This document shows positions 25,841 through 35,941 of a stretch of DNA of 64,000 nucleotides, one piece after another; the first letter of the stretch is position 1, and every line of letters starts with the position of its first letter. The stretch comes from Candidatus Phytoplasma mali (lineage in GTDB: Bacteria; Bacillota_I; Bacilli_A; Acholeplasmatales; Acholeplasmataceae): positions 372,001 to 436,000 of the forward strand of contig NC_011047.1 in the NCBI RefSeq assembly GCF_000026205.1, given 5' to 3'. A program made the translations under genes and the position numbers. The notes under the pieces were generated by a model. The model saw only the letters and a program-made list of their open reading frames with translations, made no database searches and was not told where the DNA came from.

Positions 25841-28198
25841 ATGATTGCTCAAGTTGTTATTGATTTGAAGGCATTTACATTAAGAAACCGACATTTTGAT
25901 TATATAATACCTGAAAAGTTTCATGGAATGATTCAAAAAGGTATGCGTGTTATAGTTCCTTTTGGTTTAAAAGATAACAAAAGATTAGGATATGTTTGTG
26001 ATTTAGTTAACTATAGTGATTTTGCTAAAAAAGAGTTATTAGAAGTTTTAGATTTGGAACCTTGCATTGATCCAGAACTTTTTTTATTAGCAGAAGAAAT
26101 TTTAAAAATTCCTTTTATTTCGAAAGCACTAGTTTATGAGACAGTTATTCCTAAAGGGCTTTTGATAAATTACCAAAAAAAAGTTTTACTTTTTAATAAA
26201 AAAGGTATTTCGGAAGAAATAATACAAAAATTTAATAATAAAAATGAATGGTTACTTAATGATTCAGAATATAAAAAATTTGGAGTTGAATTAAATAAAT
26301 TAGCTTGTAAACTTGATATTTTAAAAATACAAACTTTATTAAAACCTCGTTATTCAGAAAAAAAAGAAACTTTTTATTATTTTAATCCTATTTGTAAAGA
26401 TTATCATCAAATACAATTAAATCCTAAAGAAAAACATGTTATAGAACAATTTAAAACAACATTAAATATTAAAAAAATAGATTTTTTGAAATTTAGTACT
26501 TATGCTGTCATTAATAATTTATTAAAAAAAGGAATTATTTTAAAATATGAAAAAAATTTAAATGATTTTATTTTGCATCATAATTTTTCTTTATCAAAAA
26601 ATAAAAAAGTAACTTTAAATCAAGAACAAGAAGAAGCTTTAGGACAAATTGATTTAAATAAAAATAAAGTATATTTACTTTATGGTAAAACTGGAACTGG
26701 TAAAACAGAAGTTTATTTAAAATTAATTGAGAAAATTTTAAAAAACAAACGTCAAGTTTTAATTTTAGTTCCTGAAATAATTTTGATAGCTCCTTTAGCA
26801 CAAAGACTTAAATCTAAATTTACTGAAGAAAAAATATCTATTATGCATAGTTTATTGTCGTCAAAAGAAAGATATAATCAATATAAAATGATTAAAAATC
26901 AAGAAGCGACAATTATATTAGGTACTAGAAGTGCTATTTTTTCTCCTTTACAATCATTGGGTATTATTATTATCGATGAAGAACACGATGAATCTTTTAT
27001 ACAAAAAGAACAAGTATCTTATGATGTTAAAGAATTAGCTAAAATTAGAACAAAATATCATAATGTACCTTTAATTTTAGGTAGCGCTACTCCTTCTTTA
27101 GAAAGTCATTATAATGTTCAACAAAATATATATAAATTATTAACTTTAAATCAAAGAATTTTAGTAAATAATTTTCCTTTAATAAAATTAGTCGACATGA
27201 AGAAAGAATTAACAAAAGGTAACTTAGAACCTTTTTCTTTTGAATTAAAAAAAAAATTAAACGAAACATTAAAAAAAAATGAGCAAGCAATTATTTTTAT
27301 TAATACTAAAGGTTATGCACCTTTTTTATTGTGTCGTTTTTGTGGTTATGTTCCTAAATGTATTGAATGTAATATTAGTCTTACTTTTTATAAAAAAAAA
27401 AATCTTTTAAAATGCAATCATTGTGGATTTAGTTTAAAATTTAAATTAATTTGTCCTAAATGTAATCAAAAAAAAATTAAAACTTTTGGAATAGGAATTG
27501 AATATTTAGAAAATTATTTAAAACAAAACTTTCCCACAATAACAATTAAAAGATCAGATGCAGATACTATTACTAAAATTAGTCAATATGAAAATATTTG
27601 GAATGAATTTAATCAAAATAAATATCAAATTTTATTAGGAACACAAATTATTTCTAAAGGTTTAGATTTTTCCAATGTTACTCTTGTTGGAATCATTGCG
27701 GCAGATAGTTTATTAAAAATACCTGATTTTAAAGCTTCTGAAAAAACTTTTCAGTTGTTAATGCAAACATCAGGACGCGCCGGAAGAGCTAAACAAGGCA
27801 CAGTAATTATTCAAAGTTATGATATTGATAATTATGTTATTAAATCAGTTGCTAGTTATCAAGAAAAATATGTTGTTCAAAAACTTTTAGATGAAAGAAA
27901 AATATCTCAATTACCTCCATTTAATTATGTTAGTAAAATTTTAATTTGTCATGAATCATACTTGCAGGTTTTTTCAATATCTAAAAATATTAAATATATT
28001 TTAGAACAAAAATATAACAAAAAAGAAATGATAATATTAGGACCTATTTTATCTTTAATATCCAAAAAAAATAATAAATATAGAATATTATTAACATTAA
28101 AATATTCAAAATGGCCTTTAAATTTAGATTTTATTTTAAAAGATAACATTTTAAAAAATGCTGATATTTTTTTTGATAGATTTGCTCATTTATTTTAA
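25841..28198 (+). CDS. priA: Primosomal protein N' (PriA helicase)
   Basis: 785 residues. The N-terminal 3'BD domain begins QVVIDLKAFTLRNRHFDY. The helicase core has Walker A YGKTGTGKTE and Walker B IIIDEEHD, with motif III GSATPSLES. All eight zinc cysteines are present as four CxxC pairs (CRFC, CIEC, CNHC, CPKC). Motifs V-VI include GTQIISKGLDF and QTSGRAGRAKQG. PriA restarts stalled replication forks by reloading the primosome. The start ATG is weakly supported by an AAAGGA about 25 nt upstream. Confidence 0.97.
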   Translation: MIAQVVIDLKAFTLRNRHFDYIIPEKFHGMIQKGMRVIVPFGLKDNKRLGYVCDLVNYSDFAKKELLEVLDLEPCIDPELFLLAEEILKIPFISKALVYETVIPKGLLINYQKKVLLFNKKGISEEIIQKFNNKNEWLLNDSEYKKFGVELNKLACKLDILKIQTLLKPRYSEKKETFYYFNPICKDYHQIQLNPKEKHVIEQFKTTLNIKKIDFLKFSTYAVINNLLKKGIILKYEKNLNDFILHHNFSLSKNKKVTLNQEQEEALGQIDLNKNKVYLLYGKTGTGKTEVYLKLIEKILKNKRQVLILVPEIILIAPLAQRLKSKFTEEKISIMHSLLSSKERYNQYKMIKNQEATIILGTRSAIFSPLQSLGIIIIDEEHDESFIQKEQVSYDVKELAKIRTKYHNVPLILGSATPSLESHYNVQQNIYKLLTLNQRILVNNFPLIKLVDMKKELTKGNLEPFSFELKKKLNETLKKNEQAIIFINTKGYAPFLLCRFCGYVPKCIECNISLTFYKKKNLLKCNHCGFSLKFKLICPKCNQKKIKTFGIGIEYLENYLKQNFPTITIKRSDADTITKISQYENIWNEFNQNKYQILLGTQIISKGLDFSNVTLVGIIAADSLLKIPDFKASEKTFQLLMQTSGRAGRAKQGTVIIQSYDIDNYVIKSVASYQEKYVVQKLLDERKISQLPPFNYVSKILICHESYLQVFSISKNIKYILEQKYNKKEMIILGPILSLISKKNNKYRILLTLKYSKWPLNLDFILKDNILKNADIFFDRFAHLF

Positions 28199-28295
28199 AT
28201 TTATGGTTTAATTATTTATATTATTAATTTTTAATTTTAAGTATATTTAGTAATTTTTTTTAAGTATTTTTATATTTTTTAAGAGAGAATTTTTT

Positions 28296-29018
28296 ATGAC
28301 TAAGAGAAAAAAAGAAAATAGTTCACAAACATTAGGAGAAGAAATAGCTAATTCTATTTCGCACGGTTTAATGGTTCCTTTCGGAATTATTATGTTAATT
28401 TTAATTTCATCTTATATTTATTATATATGGCCCAAATTAACTGAAATCCCTTTTTTTAATAAAGTTTTTTCTATATTTTACCCCTTTTCTATAATTTTTC
28501 TTTATTTAACTAGTACTTTATATCATTCTTTAAGTTTTACAAAGGCAAAAAAAATATTTAAAAAATTTGATCATATTGGTATTTATTTATTAATCTTTGG
28601 AACTTTTACTCCTTTTTTACTTTTATCATCGGAATTAAATAAGCCATTGTTTTCTGAATATATTATTACTAAAGGATTATTTTTTTTTGTTTTTCAATTT
28701 ATTATCACAATAATTGGAATTATATTAAAATGGTTTTGGATTTATAAATGGAATAAAATACATATTTGTTTATTTCTTTTATTAGGTTGGAGTTCTTTAT
28801 TTATTTTTCCATACTTGTATAAAACAGGTAATGATGATTATAATTTAGTTTTTTATCTTTTGTTATCTGGTGGATTTTTTTATAGTTCGGGAGTTTATTT
28901 CTATATTAAAGATTATAAAAAATATTATCATTTTATTTGGCATTTATTTGTTTTATCAGGGACTATTTGTCATTTTATTGCTATTATGTTTTTTTTACAT
29001 TTTATATCGAAATCTTAG
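28296..29018 (+). CDS. Hemolysin III / PAQR-family membrane protein
   Basis: 240 residues with seven predicted membrane helices. Family histidines and motifs are visible: ANSISHGLMVPFG near the N terminus, STLYHSLSFTKAKKIFKKFDHIGIYLLI in the middle, and FIWHLFVLSGTICHFIA near the C terminus (H-x(9)-C-H). Such proteins are metal-dependent membrane enzymes of the adiponectin-receptor/alkaline ceramidase superfamily. Haemolysis has been shown only for a few, so the toxin name should not be taken literally. AAGAGAG lies before ATG 28296. Phytoplasma homologues are often listed as candidate virulence factors, without direct proof. Confidence 0.88.
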   Translation: MTKRKKENSSQTLGEEIANSISHGLMVPFGIIMLILISSYIYYIWPKLTEIPFFNKVFSIFYPFSIIFLYLTSTLYHSLSFTKAKKIFKKFDHIGIYLLIFGTFTPFLLLSSELNKPLFSEYIITKGLFFFVFQFIITIIGIILKWFWIYKWNKIHICLFLLLGWSSLFIFPYLYKTGNDDYNLVFYLLLSGGFFYSSGVYFYIKDYKKYYHFIWHLFVLSGTICHFIAIMFFLHFISKS

Positions 29019-29079
29019 AATACTAAATTATAATTTATAGTAATAATACATACATATCACAGGAGAAATGTTTAATTAT

Positions 29080-30255
29080 ATGAAAATTATATCAGTAAAC
29101 GCCGGAAGTTCTTCTTTAAAATTTAAATTATTCGATATGCCGAAAGAAGAATTGATTTTTTCTGGCTTGATTGAAAAAATAGGTGATCAAAAATCTATTT
29201 TTAGTTTAAGTTATGGAAATACTAAAAAAGAAACAATCATGCCAGTTTTAAATCATCAACAAGCAGTAAAATTATTATTAGATTCTTTACAAATTAATAA
29301 AATTATTGATAATTTAGAAGAAATTAAAGGAGTAGGACATAGAATTGTACAAGGCGGAGAATTATTTAAAGATTCTGTTGTTTTAACTGAAGAAAATATT
29401 TTAAAAATTGAAAGTTTAAATGATTTAGCTCCTTTACATAATTATGCTAATGTTTTAGGAATAAAGGCTTTTGAAAAAAATATACCTAATATTTTTCAAG
29501 TGGGTGTTTTTGATACTACCTTTCATCAAACTATAAAACAAGAAAATTTTTCTTACGCTATTCCTTATGAATGGTATCAAAAATATAAAATTAGAAAATA
29601 TGGATTTCACGGTATTTCTTATAAATATGTTTCCAATAGAACTTCAGAAATATTAGCCAATAAAGATTCAAAAATTATTGTTTGTCATGCTGGTAACGGC
29701 GTTTCTTTATGTGCTATTGAAGGTAATAATTCTGTAGATACTTCTATGGGATTCACGCCACTCGAGGGTGTACCGATGGGTACAAGAAGTGGTAACATTG
29801 ATCCTACTATTATTGAATTTATATCTTATAAAGAAAATAAAAGTATTAAAGAAATTATGAATATTTTGAATAAGAAATCAGGTTTTTTAGGAGTTTCAGG
29901 TGTTTCTAATGATGCTAGAGATATTGAAATTTCTTTACAAAATGGAAACAAAAGATCTTTATTAGCGCATGATGTTCAAATTAAAAGAATATGCGATTAT
30001 ATTGGTAGTTATTATTTTTTACTAAAAGGGATAGATGCTTTAGTTTTTACTGCTGGTATGGGTGAAAATTCTTCATTATTTAGAAAAAAAATTATTCAAC
30101 GTTTATCATTTTTAGGAGTTTTTTTAGATGATGAATTTAATAATTCCAAAGGTGAAAGAATTATTAGTACTTCAAATTCTTTTTTTAAAGTTTTAGTTAT
30201 ACCTACAAATGAAGAAATTGAAATTGTTAGAGAAGTTTGTAAAATTAAAAATTAA
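29080..30255 (+). CDS. ackA: Acetate kinase
   Basis: 391 residues from ATG 29080; an in-frame ATG at 29068 adds MFNY, but the AGGAG at 29061-29065 is too close to it, and the family starts at MKIISVNAGSSSLKF. Other signatures: KYGFHGISYKYVS, CHAGNGVSLCAI and FTPLEGVPMGTRSGNIDP. It converts acetyl phosphate and ADP to acetate and ATP, a substrate-level ATP source that matters in phytoplasmas with reduced glycolysis. No phosphotransacetylase is nearby. The last 27 codons and stop lie in a perfect 195-bp tandem duplication. Confidence 0.97.
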   Translation: MKIISVNAGSSSLKFKLFDMPKEELIFSGLIEKIGDQKSIFSLSYGNTKKETIMPVLNHQQAVKLLLDSLQINKIIDNLEEIKGVGHRIVQGGELFKDSVVLTEENILKIESLNDLAPLHNYANVLGIKAFEKNIPNIFQVGVFDTTFHQTIKQENFSYAIPYEWYQKYKIRKYGFHGISYKYVSNRTSEILANKDSKIIVCHAGNGVSLCAIEGNNSVDTSMGFTPLEGVPMGTRSGNIDPTIIEFISYKENKSIKEIMNILNKKSGFLGVSGVSNDARDIEISLQNGNKRSLLAHDVQIKRICDYIGSYYFLLKGIDALVFTAGMGENSSLFRKKIIQRLSFLGVFLDDEFNNSKGERIISTSNSFFKVLVIPTNEEIEIVREVCKIKN

Positions 30256-30369
30256 ATTTTTATTATCAGATAACAATATTATATTTTTTATTGATAAAAT
30301 TATTTATTATTTTATTTAATTATTTAATTAAATAGAATATATTTTTATTAATTTTATCAATAAAATTTT
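30175..30369 (+). repeat. Tandem duplication, copy 1 (ackA 3' end plus spacer)
   Basis: 195 bp covering the last codons of ackA (from Asn-Ser-Phe-Phe), its stop and about 114 bp of spacer. It includes a 16-bp perfect inverted repeat, 30286-30301 with 30350-30365, that could act as the ackA terminator. It is identical in every base to the copy starting at 30370. Confidence 0.95.
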
Positions 30370-30568
30370 AATTCTTTTTTTAAAGTTTTAGTTATACCTA
30401 CAAATGAAGAAATTGAAATTGTTAGAGAAGTTTGTAAAATTAAAAATTAAATTTTTATTATCAGATAACAATATTATATTTTTTATTGATAAAATTATTT
30501 ATTATTTTATTTAATTATTTAATTAAATAGAATATATTTTTATTAATTTTATCAATAAAATTTTAATT
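30370..30568 (+). repeat. Tandem duplication, copy 2, with 4 bases of a third unit
   Basis: Exact repeat of 30175-30369 at an offset of 195 bp, with identity running to 30568. It carries a promoterless, startless remnant of the ackA C terminus (30370-30450, ending KIKN and a stop). It ends 30 bp before tRNA-Ser(GGA). Perfect identity in fast-drifting A/T-rich DNA points to a recent event, or to an assembly artefact. Confidence 0.95.
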
Positions 30569-30597
30569 ATTACATTTTTTTATTTTATTTATTGGAT

Positions 30598-30688
30598 GGA
30601 GGAATACTCAAGGGGCTTAAGAGGTACGCTTGGAAAGCGTATAGATCTTTAAAAAGATGCAAGGGTTCGAATCCCTTTTCCTCCGCCA
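30598..30688 (+). tRNA. tRNA-Ser (anticodon GGA)
   Basis: Acceptor GGAGGAA/TTCCTCC, discriminator G, encoded CCA. Anticodon stem and loop TACGC-TTGGAAA-GCGTA give GGA. The long variable arm (GATCTTTAAAAAGATG) is class II. The T arm is GGGTTCGAATCCC. Length 91 nt. It decodes UCC/UCU. Confidence 0.96.
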
Positions 30689-30930
30689 TTATTAATTAAA
30701 TAAAAATAACTCATTATTTTTTAAACTATTTAATAATTTTGGTTTATTTTTATTTAATTAATTTTTTTGAAATTAATATATTTATTTGTTAAAATTTATT
30801 ATTAGTAATCATTTATTTCAATTTGAATATATTTTTTACAAAATATTTTATACATTTATTAATAATTTTGATTATTTTTTAACTAAAAATTAAAATTTTA
30901 TTATATTTATTGATAGGAGTTTAAATTATT

Positions 30931-31797
30931 ATGCAAGCTTATTTAAATTTATGTCGAGATATTTTAAATTATGGGAAAAAAAAAATAGATCGTACAAAAA
31001 CAGGAACTAGAAGTATTTTTGGTTATCAAATGCGTTTTAATTTAGAAAAAGGATTTCCTTTATTGACTACTAAAAAAATGAATTTTAAAGCTATTATACA
31101 TGAATTATTATGGTTTATTAAAGGTGATACTAATATTCGTTATTTGGTACAAAATAATGTTAATATCTGGAATGAATGGCCTTATCAAAAATATTGTAAT
31201 TCTAACTTTTTTCAAAATTTAACATTACAAGAATTTATTGATAAGATTATAATAGATGAAAAGTTTGCTAAAATTCACGGAGATTTAGGTCCTATTTATG
31301 GTCATCAATGGAGAAATTTTCAAGGCATTGATCAATTAACTGATTTAATTTCAGAAATTAAAAAAAATCCTCATTCAAGACGTTTAATTTTAACTGCTTG
31401 GGATCCTACTGTAATTAAAGATATGTTATTACCACCTTGTCATGTTATGATACAGTGTTATGTTGAAAAAAATAAAATCTCTATGCAACTTTATCAAAGA
31501 AGTGGAGATGTTTTTTTAGGTATACCATTTAATATTGCTTCTTATTCTTTGTTATTAATTATAATTGCTCAATGTACAGGTTTAAAACCTTTTGAATTTA
31601 TTCATACTATAGGTGACGCTCATATTTATAATAACCATATAGAACAAATTCAAAAACAAATAAAAAGAATTCCTAAAAAGTTACCAATTATGACTTTAAA
31701 TCCTCACATAATCGACATTAACCAATTTACATTTAATGACTTTAATTTAGAAAAATATGAATCTTATGGTATTTTGAAAGGGGTTGTTGCTGTATGA
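30931..31797 (+). CDS. thyA: Thymidylate synthase
   Basis: 288 residues of the classical ThyA family. Signatures: R-T-x-T-G-T-R-S-I-F-G near the N terminus and the catalytic PPCH with Cys170. [10 protein letters not shown] and [20 protein letters not shown] are the dUMP and folate sites, and [15 protein letters not shown] follows. It methylates dUMP to dTMP using methylene-tetrahydrofolate and yields dihydrofolate, which FolA (overlapping by 4 bp, ATGA) recycles. The pair is therefore a functional operon. Ribosome-binding site AGGAG. The 240-bp A/T spacer after tRNA-Ser should hold the promoter. Confidence 0.98.
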   Translation: MQAYLNLCRDILNYGKKKIDRTKTGTRSIFGYQMRFNLEKGFPLLTTKKMNFKAIIHELLWFIKGDTNIRYLVQNNVNIWNEWPYQKYCNSNFFQNLTLQEFIDKIIIDEKFAKIHGDLGPIYGHQWRNFQGIDQLTDLISEIKKNPHSRRLILTAWDPTVIKDMLLPPCHVMIQCYVEKNKISMQLYQRSGDVFLGIPFNIASYSLLLIIIAQCTGLKPFEFIHTIGDAHIYNNHIEQIQKQIKRIPKKLPIMTLNPHIIDINQFTFNDFNLEKYESYGILKGVVAV

Positions 31798-32267
31798 TTA
31801 GTTTAATTACTGCTTTAGATCCTAATTTTTTGATTGGCAATTGTAATATGCTTCCTTGGCATTATCCCCAAGATTTAAAATTTTTTAAAAAAATGACTAA
31901 TAATAAAAATGTTTTGATGGGTTATTGTACTTATAAATCTTTAAAAAAATATTATAAAAATAAAAATTTTTTATTTCAAAAAACTTATGTTGCAAGTTTT
32001 GATCAGTCATTACAATTACCTGATGCAATTGTTATAAATAATTTGTTTAATTTTTTAAAAAATATTCAAGATGAAATAATTATAATTGGCGGAAGTCAAA
32101 TTTATAAACAAACGTTACCTTATATAAATATACTTTATGTTACTCATATTTTAACAAGATTTCAAGGAGATTCATTTTTTCCTTTTGTTAATCTAAAAAA
32201 ATATAAAATTGTATCTAAAAAAATTTATCCCGAATTAATTTTTGTTGAGTATCATAAAATTAGTTAA
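31794..32267 (+). CDS. folA: Dihydrofolate reductase
   Basis: 157 residues. The start [35 protein letters not shown] is the DHFR opening, with the catalytic acidic residue in the Pro-x-Asp-Leu region. [12 protein letters not shown] is the cofactor-loop region, and [17 protein letters not shown] carries the Gly-Gly dinucleotide motif. It regenerates tetrahydrofolate. The ATG overlaps the thyA stop (ATGA), so translation is coupled. The folate substrate is presumably imported or made from genes outside this window. Confidence 0.95.
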   Translation: MISLITALDPNFLIGNCNMLPWHYPQDLKFFKKMTNNKNVLMGYCTYKSLKKYYKNKNFLFQKTYVASFDQSLQLPDAIVINNLFNFLKNIQDEIIIIGGSQIYKQTLPYINILYVTHILTRFQGDSFFPFVNLKKYKIVSKKIYPELIFVEYHKIS

Positions 32268-32311
32268 ATTAGTTTGTGTTATTTTAAAGAAAAAGGTTAT
32301 TCAAACAAAAA

Positions 32312-33109
32312 ATGTTTAATTTAATTTTTTTATTTATTTTTTTTATTAATTGGGGATTTTTAATTTATCAATTTGATCATTGTCATTACTTTTATTATGT
32401 ATTTGTTTTTTCTTTATTCCCTATATTATCTTTTTTAATATCTTTAATTTTTATTTTTTTACTTTGTTTACTTTGTATGATAATTATGAAAAATTTAAGA
32501 GTAAATCATATTTTTAAGTATATAGTTACCCGTCATATATCTATTTTTTTATTAAGATTATTAAGAGTTAAAATAGTTTTTAAAAATTATGATTTAATAC
32601 CTTCAAAAGAAAATTTAATTATTTATGCAAATCATAAATCATGGTTTGATGCATTTATTATTTTAAGTGTGATTCCGAGATGTTTAGCTTTTACTCCTAA
32701 AGATACTTTATATAAATATTCATTGATAAATTATTGTTTTAATTCTTTCGATTGTATTCAGATATTTAGAAAAAATAATCGTGAAACATTTAAAAATTTA
32801 ATCAAGGGCATTGAAAATATAAAAAAAGGGTTAGCCATTGTTATTTTTCCTGAAGGAGGCATCAAAGATATTAAAAATGAAAAAGCTGTAGAATTTTTAC
32901 CTGGTGCTTTTAAAATCGCTTTTAAAAGTGAGGCTATTATTTTACCTTTGAGTATTAAAGGTTCTATAAATATTAAAAATTTTTTTTTTCTTAAAAGAAA
33001 AATTGTTGAGGTTCATTGTCATAAAACTATTAATTTTCAAGATTATAAACTTCAAAATACAAAACAAATATCAGAAAAAACACGAGAAATAATTAATTCT
33101 ATTTTTTAA
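32312..33109 (+). CDS. plsC: 1-acyl-sn-glycerol-3-phosphate acyltransferase (PlsC family)
   Basis: 265 residues with about two N-terminal membrane helices (residues 1-18 and 28-60). The catalytic HxxxxD is NHKSWFDAF (His108, Asp113), and the substrate-binding block is FPEGGI. It makes phosphatidic acid from lysophosphatidic acid at the membrane. Together with acpS it hints at remaining phospholipid assembly from host-derived acyl groups. AAAGG precedes ATG 32312 at a somewhat long distance. Confidence 0.92.
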   Translation: MFNLIFLFIFFINWGFLIYQFDHCHYFYYVFVFSLFPILSFLISLIFIFLLCLLCMIIMKNLRVNHIFKYIVTRHISIFLLRLLRVKIVFKNYDLIPSKENLIIYANHKSWFDAFIILSVIPRCLAFTPKDTLYKYSLINYCFNSFDCIQIFRKNNRETFKNLIKGIENIKKGLAIVIFPEGGIKDIKNEKAVEFLPGAFKIAFKSEAIILPLSIKGSINIKNFFFLKRKIVEVHCHKTINFQDYKLQNTKQISEKTREIINSIF

Positions 33110-33173
33110 TATTGTTATTTTAAGTTAATTTTTTTAAAATATTATATTTTTTGAAAGGGAAAAAAGCTATTAA

Positions 33174-34562
33174 ATGTTAAATAAAAAAGAAATTCAAACT
33201 ATTTTAAATCAATCTTTAGAAACAGGTGCCGATTTTGCTGAACTTTTTTTCGAAGACACACATACTAATAGTTTAGAGATTATAGGTCAAGAAGTCACTA
33301 ATTGTAGTAGTAAAAATATTTTTGGTGTGGGTATTAGATTATTAAAAGGAATTGACGAAGTTTATTGTTATACTAATGATATTAGTTTTTCTAATATTTT
33401 GGATTTAGTTAAAAATTTGAAATTAAATTTTTCAGGTCCCCCACATAACGTAATTCCTTTAACGGAACCAGAAAAATTACTTAATAATATTAAAATACCA
33501 TATTCCAATATGACTAAATTAGAAAAATCAAAAAAAATGCTTAATTTATCTAAAATTATGAAAGATTATGATGTTAAAATTATTCAAACTCGTGTAAATT
33601 TTTCAGAAAAAGAACAAAAAGTTTTGATAGCCAATACAAAAGGAGTTTATCAAAATGATATTAGGAATTATATTAATTGTAGTTTGATTTCTGTTGCTAA
33701 AAAAGATAACCAAATAAAAGATAATTATGATGTAGTAGGAAAATCTGTCGGTTTAGAATTTTTCGAAATGTTTGATTTAGTTAAAATAGCTAAAAATGTA
33801 TCAAAAACAGCAATTATTTTACTAGATGCTAAAGAGATAAAACCACAAAAAATGTCTGTTGTAATTAATAATGGTTTTGGTGGTGTAATTTTTCACGAAG
33901 CTTGCGGACATCCTTTAGAAGCATCATCGGTTGCTAAGGGTTTTTCTCCTTTTGCTGGAAAGATTAATCAAAAAATTGCGTCTGAATTGGTAACAGCCTA
34001 TGATGATGGTAATATTAAAAATTCTTGGGGTAGTTTAAATTATGATGATGAAGGAAAAAAAACTCAAAAAAATTTATTAATTAAAGATGGTATTTTAAAA
34101 AATTATTTAGTTGATTTACGTAATGGTAGGGAAATGAATATGGAATCAACTGGTTCTTCACGAAGAGAATCATATAAGTTTTCTCCTACTTCTAGAATGA
34201 ATTCTACTTATATTGAATCAGGCAAAGACACTCCTCAACAAATTATTCAAGATACAAAGTATGGTTTGTATGCTAAAAGTTTAGGTGGTGGCACAGTTGT
34301 TCCTTTAACTGGAGAATTTAATTTTGTAGTTAGAGAAGGGTATTTAATTGAAAATGGTAAATTGACTTTTCCTGTCAAAGGAGTCATGTTAATTGGTTAT
34401 GGGCATGAAATTTTACATAAAATTGATCGAGTTGCGAATGATTTAAAATTATCACAAGGTTCTTGTGGCGCTGGTTCGGGTTATGTTCCAGTAGATGTAG
34501 GACAACCAACTATTAGGGTGAAAGAAATAATTGTTGGCGGTACAGAAAAGGAAAATTGTTAA
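33174..34562 (+). CDS. tldD: Metalloprotease TldD
   Basis: 462 residues. The metal-binding motif GVIFHEACGHPLEA gives H241-E-x3-H246, the TldD-specific HExxxH. The N-terminal beta-rich domain and the C-terminal GSCGAGSGYVPVDVGQPTIRVKEIIVGG are also typical. TldD forms a heterodimer with TldE (next gene) that degrades unfolded peptides; in other bacteria it processes the microcin B17 leader and antitoxin CcdA. Here it is probably a housekeeping peptidase. AAAGGG precedes ATG 33174. The genes overlap or abut. Confidence 0.96.
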   Translation: MLNKKEIQTILNQSLETGADFAELFFEDTHTNSLEIIGQEVTNCSSKNIFGVGIRLLKGIDEVYCYTNDISFSNILDLVKNLKLNFSGPPHNVIPLTEPEKLLNNIKIPYSNMTKLEKSKKMLNLSKIMKDYDVKIIQTRVNFSEKEQKVLIANTKGVYQNDIRNYINCSLISVAKKDNQIKDNYDVVGKSVGLEFFEMFDLVKIAKNVSKTAIILLDAKEIKPQKMSVVINNGFGGVIFHEACGHPLEASSVAKGFSPFAGKINQKIASELVTAYDDGNIKNSWGSLNYDDEGKKTQKNLLIKDGILKNYLVDLRNGREMNMESTGSSRRESYKFSPTSRMNSTYIESGKDTPQQIIQDTKYGLYAKSLGGGTVVPLTGEFNFVVREGYLIENGKLTFPVKGVMLIGYGHEILHKIDRVANDLKLSQGSCGAGSGYVPVDVGQPTIRVKEIIVGGTEKENC

Positions 34563-34567
34563 TAAAA

Positions 34568-35878
34568 ATGTATCAAAAATGGATTGAAAAAGGAATATCT
34601 AAAGGATTTTCTGATTTAGAAATATTTATTAATAAAAATAAAAAATTAAATATTTCTTTAGAAAATGCAAAAATTGATAACTATACTGAAAGTAAGATAA
34701 TTTCTGTTTCTTTAAAAGGCATTTATAAAAATAAAATATCTCAAGTTTATTTTGAAAATTTAAGTGATGATAATTTTGAAAAAATGTTAGATGTTTTAAA
34801 AAATAATATATCTGTTATAGATACCAAAGAACCGGCTATAATTTTTGAAGGTTCTGAAAAATACCCCAATATAATAGAAAATAATTTTGATTTTTCTAAA
34901 GTTGATTTAGAAATGAAAATTAATTTATTAAAAAATTTAGAAAAAATTATTTCTAAAAGCCCTTTTTATAAAAAAATTGAAAAAAATAGTTATCAAGAAG
35001 TATTTCATCAAAAAATATTAATTAATTCTAAAGGAGTTAATTTACAAAGCAATAATAGTTTTGCTTATATTTATACATCTGCTATTTTTACAAAAAATAA
35101 AGATGTTCAAAGTTATGGAAAAGTTCAACTGGTTAAAAATTTTCTTGAATTTGATTTTGAAAAACACGCTAAAAAAATTATTCATTATGGTGAAAAAAAA
35201 CTTTGTGGAAAATCTTTGAAATCTAATGTTTATCCAACTGTTTTTTCTAATGAAATGTTCGCAGAACTTTTGCAAAGTTTTAGTGGTATATTTAATGCAG
35301 AAAATGCTTATAGAAATTTAACTCAATTAAAAGATAAATTGAATGAAGTTATTGCTTCTCCTAAAATTAATATTATTGATGATCCGCTATCTGATTTTAC
35401 TTATTTTAAAGAAAAATTTGATGATGAAGGCGTTGCTTGTTATAAAAAAATTATTGTTCAAAAAGGGGTTTTTAAATTATTTGTTAATAATTTAAAAACT
35501 GCTAAAATATTTAATAATAAACCAACAGGTAATGGTTTTGGCAATGGAATTTCTATGACTAATTTTTATTTAGAAAAAGGTGAAAAAACTTTAAAAGAAA
35601 TGATTTATCCTATTGAAAATGGAATTTATATTACTGATTTAGTAGGTTTACATACTGGTGTGGAGATGATAAGTGGTGATTTTAGTTTACAAGCTAGTGG
35701 TTTTAAAATTGAACAAGGGGAAATTACTACTCCAATTAAAATGATTGTTATTTCAGGTAATTTTTTTGATATTTTAAAAAATTTAAAAGATATTGGTAAT
35801 GATTTTAAATTACAATTATCTGGATTTGGTAGTGCTAGTGTTTATGTTGGTGATTTAACTATTGGTGGAGATGAATAA
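34568..35878 (+). CDS. pmbA: TldE/PmbA, inactive partner of the TldD protease
   Basis: 436 residues from ATG 34568, or 440 from a TTG at 34556 that overlaps tldD; the AAAGGA upstream fits neither perfectly. It lacks the HExxxH of TldD, as TldE proteins do. Family features include NPTGNGFGNGISMTNFYLEKG in a Lys-Pro-Thr-Gly-Asn form, the GLHTGVEMISGDFSLQASGF block and the closing LTIGGDE. It pairs with TldD to form the proteolytic chamber. Confidence 0.95.
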   Translation: MYQKWIEKGISKGFSDLEIFINKNKKLNISLENAKIDNYTESKIISVSLKGIYKNKISQVYFENLSDDNFEKMLDVLKNNISVIDTKEPAIIFEGSEKYPNIIENNFDFSKVDLEMKINLLKNLEKIISKSPFYKKIEKNSYQEVFHQKILINSKGVNLQSNNSFAYIYTSAIFTKNKDVQSYGKVQLVKNFLEFDFEKHAKKIIHYGEKKLCGKSLKSNVYPTVFSNEMFAELLQSFSGIFNAENAYRNLTQLKDKLNEVIASPKINIIDDPLSDFTYFKEKFDDEGVACYKKIIVQKGVFKLFVNNLKTAKIFNNKPTGNGFGNGISMTNFYLEKGEKTLKEMIYPIENGIYITDLVGLHTGVEMISGDFSLQASGFKIEQGEITTPIKMIVISGNFFDILKNLKDIGNDFKLQLSGFGSASVYVGDLTIGGDE

Positions 35879-35941
35879 TAATAATTAAAAATTTTAAAAA
35901 AATATTATTTTAATTAAAAAATAATTTTAGAAAGTGAAAAT

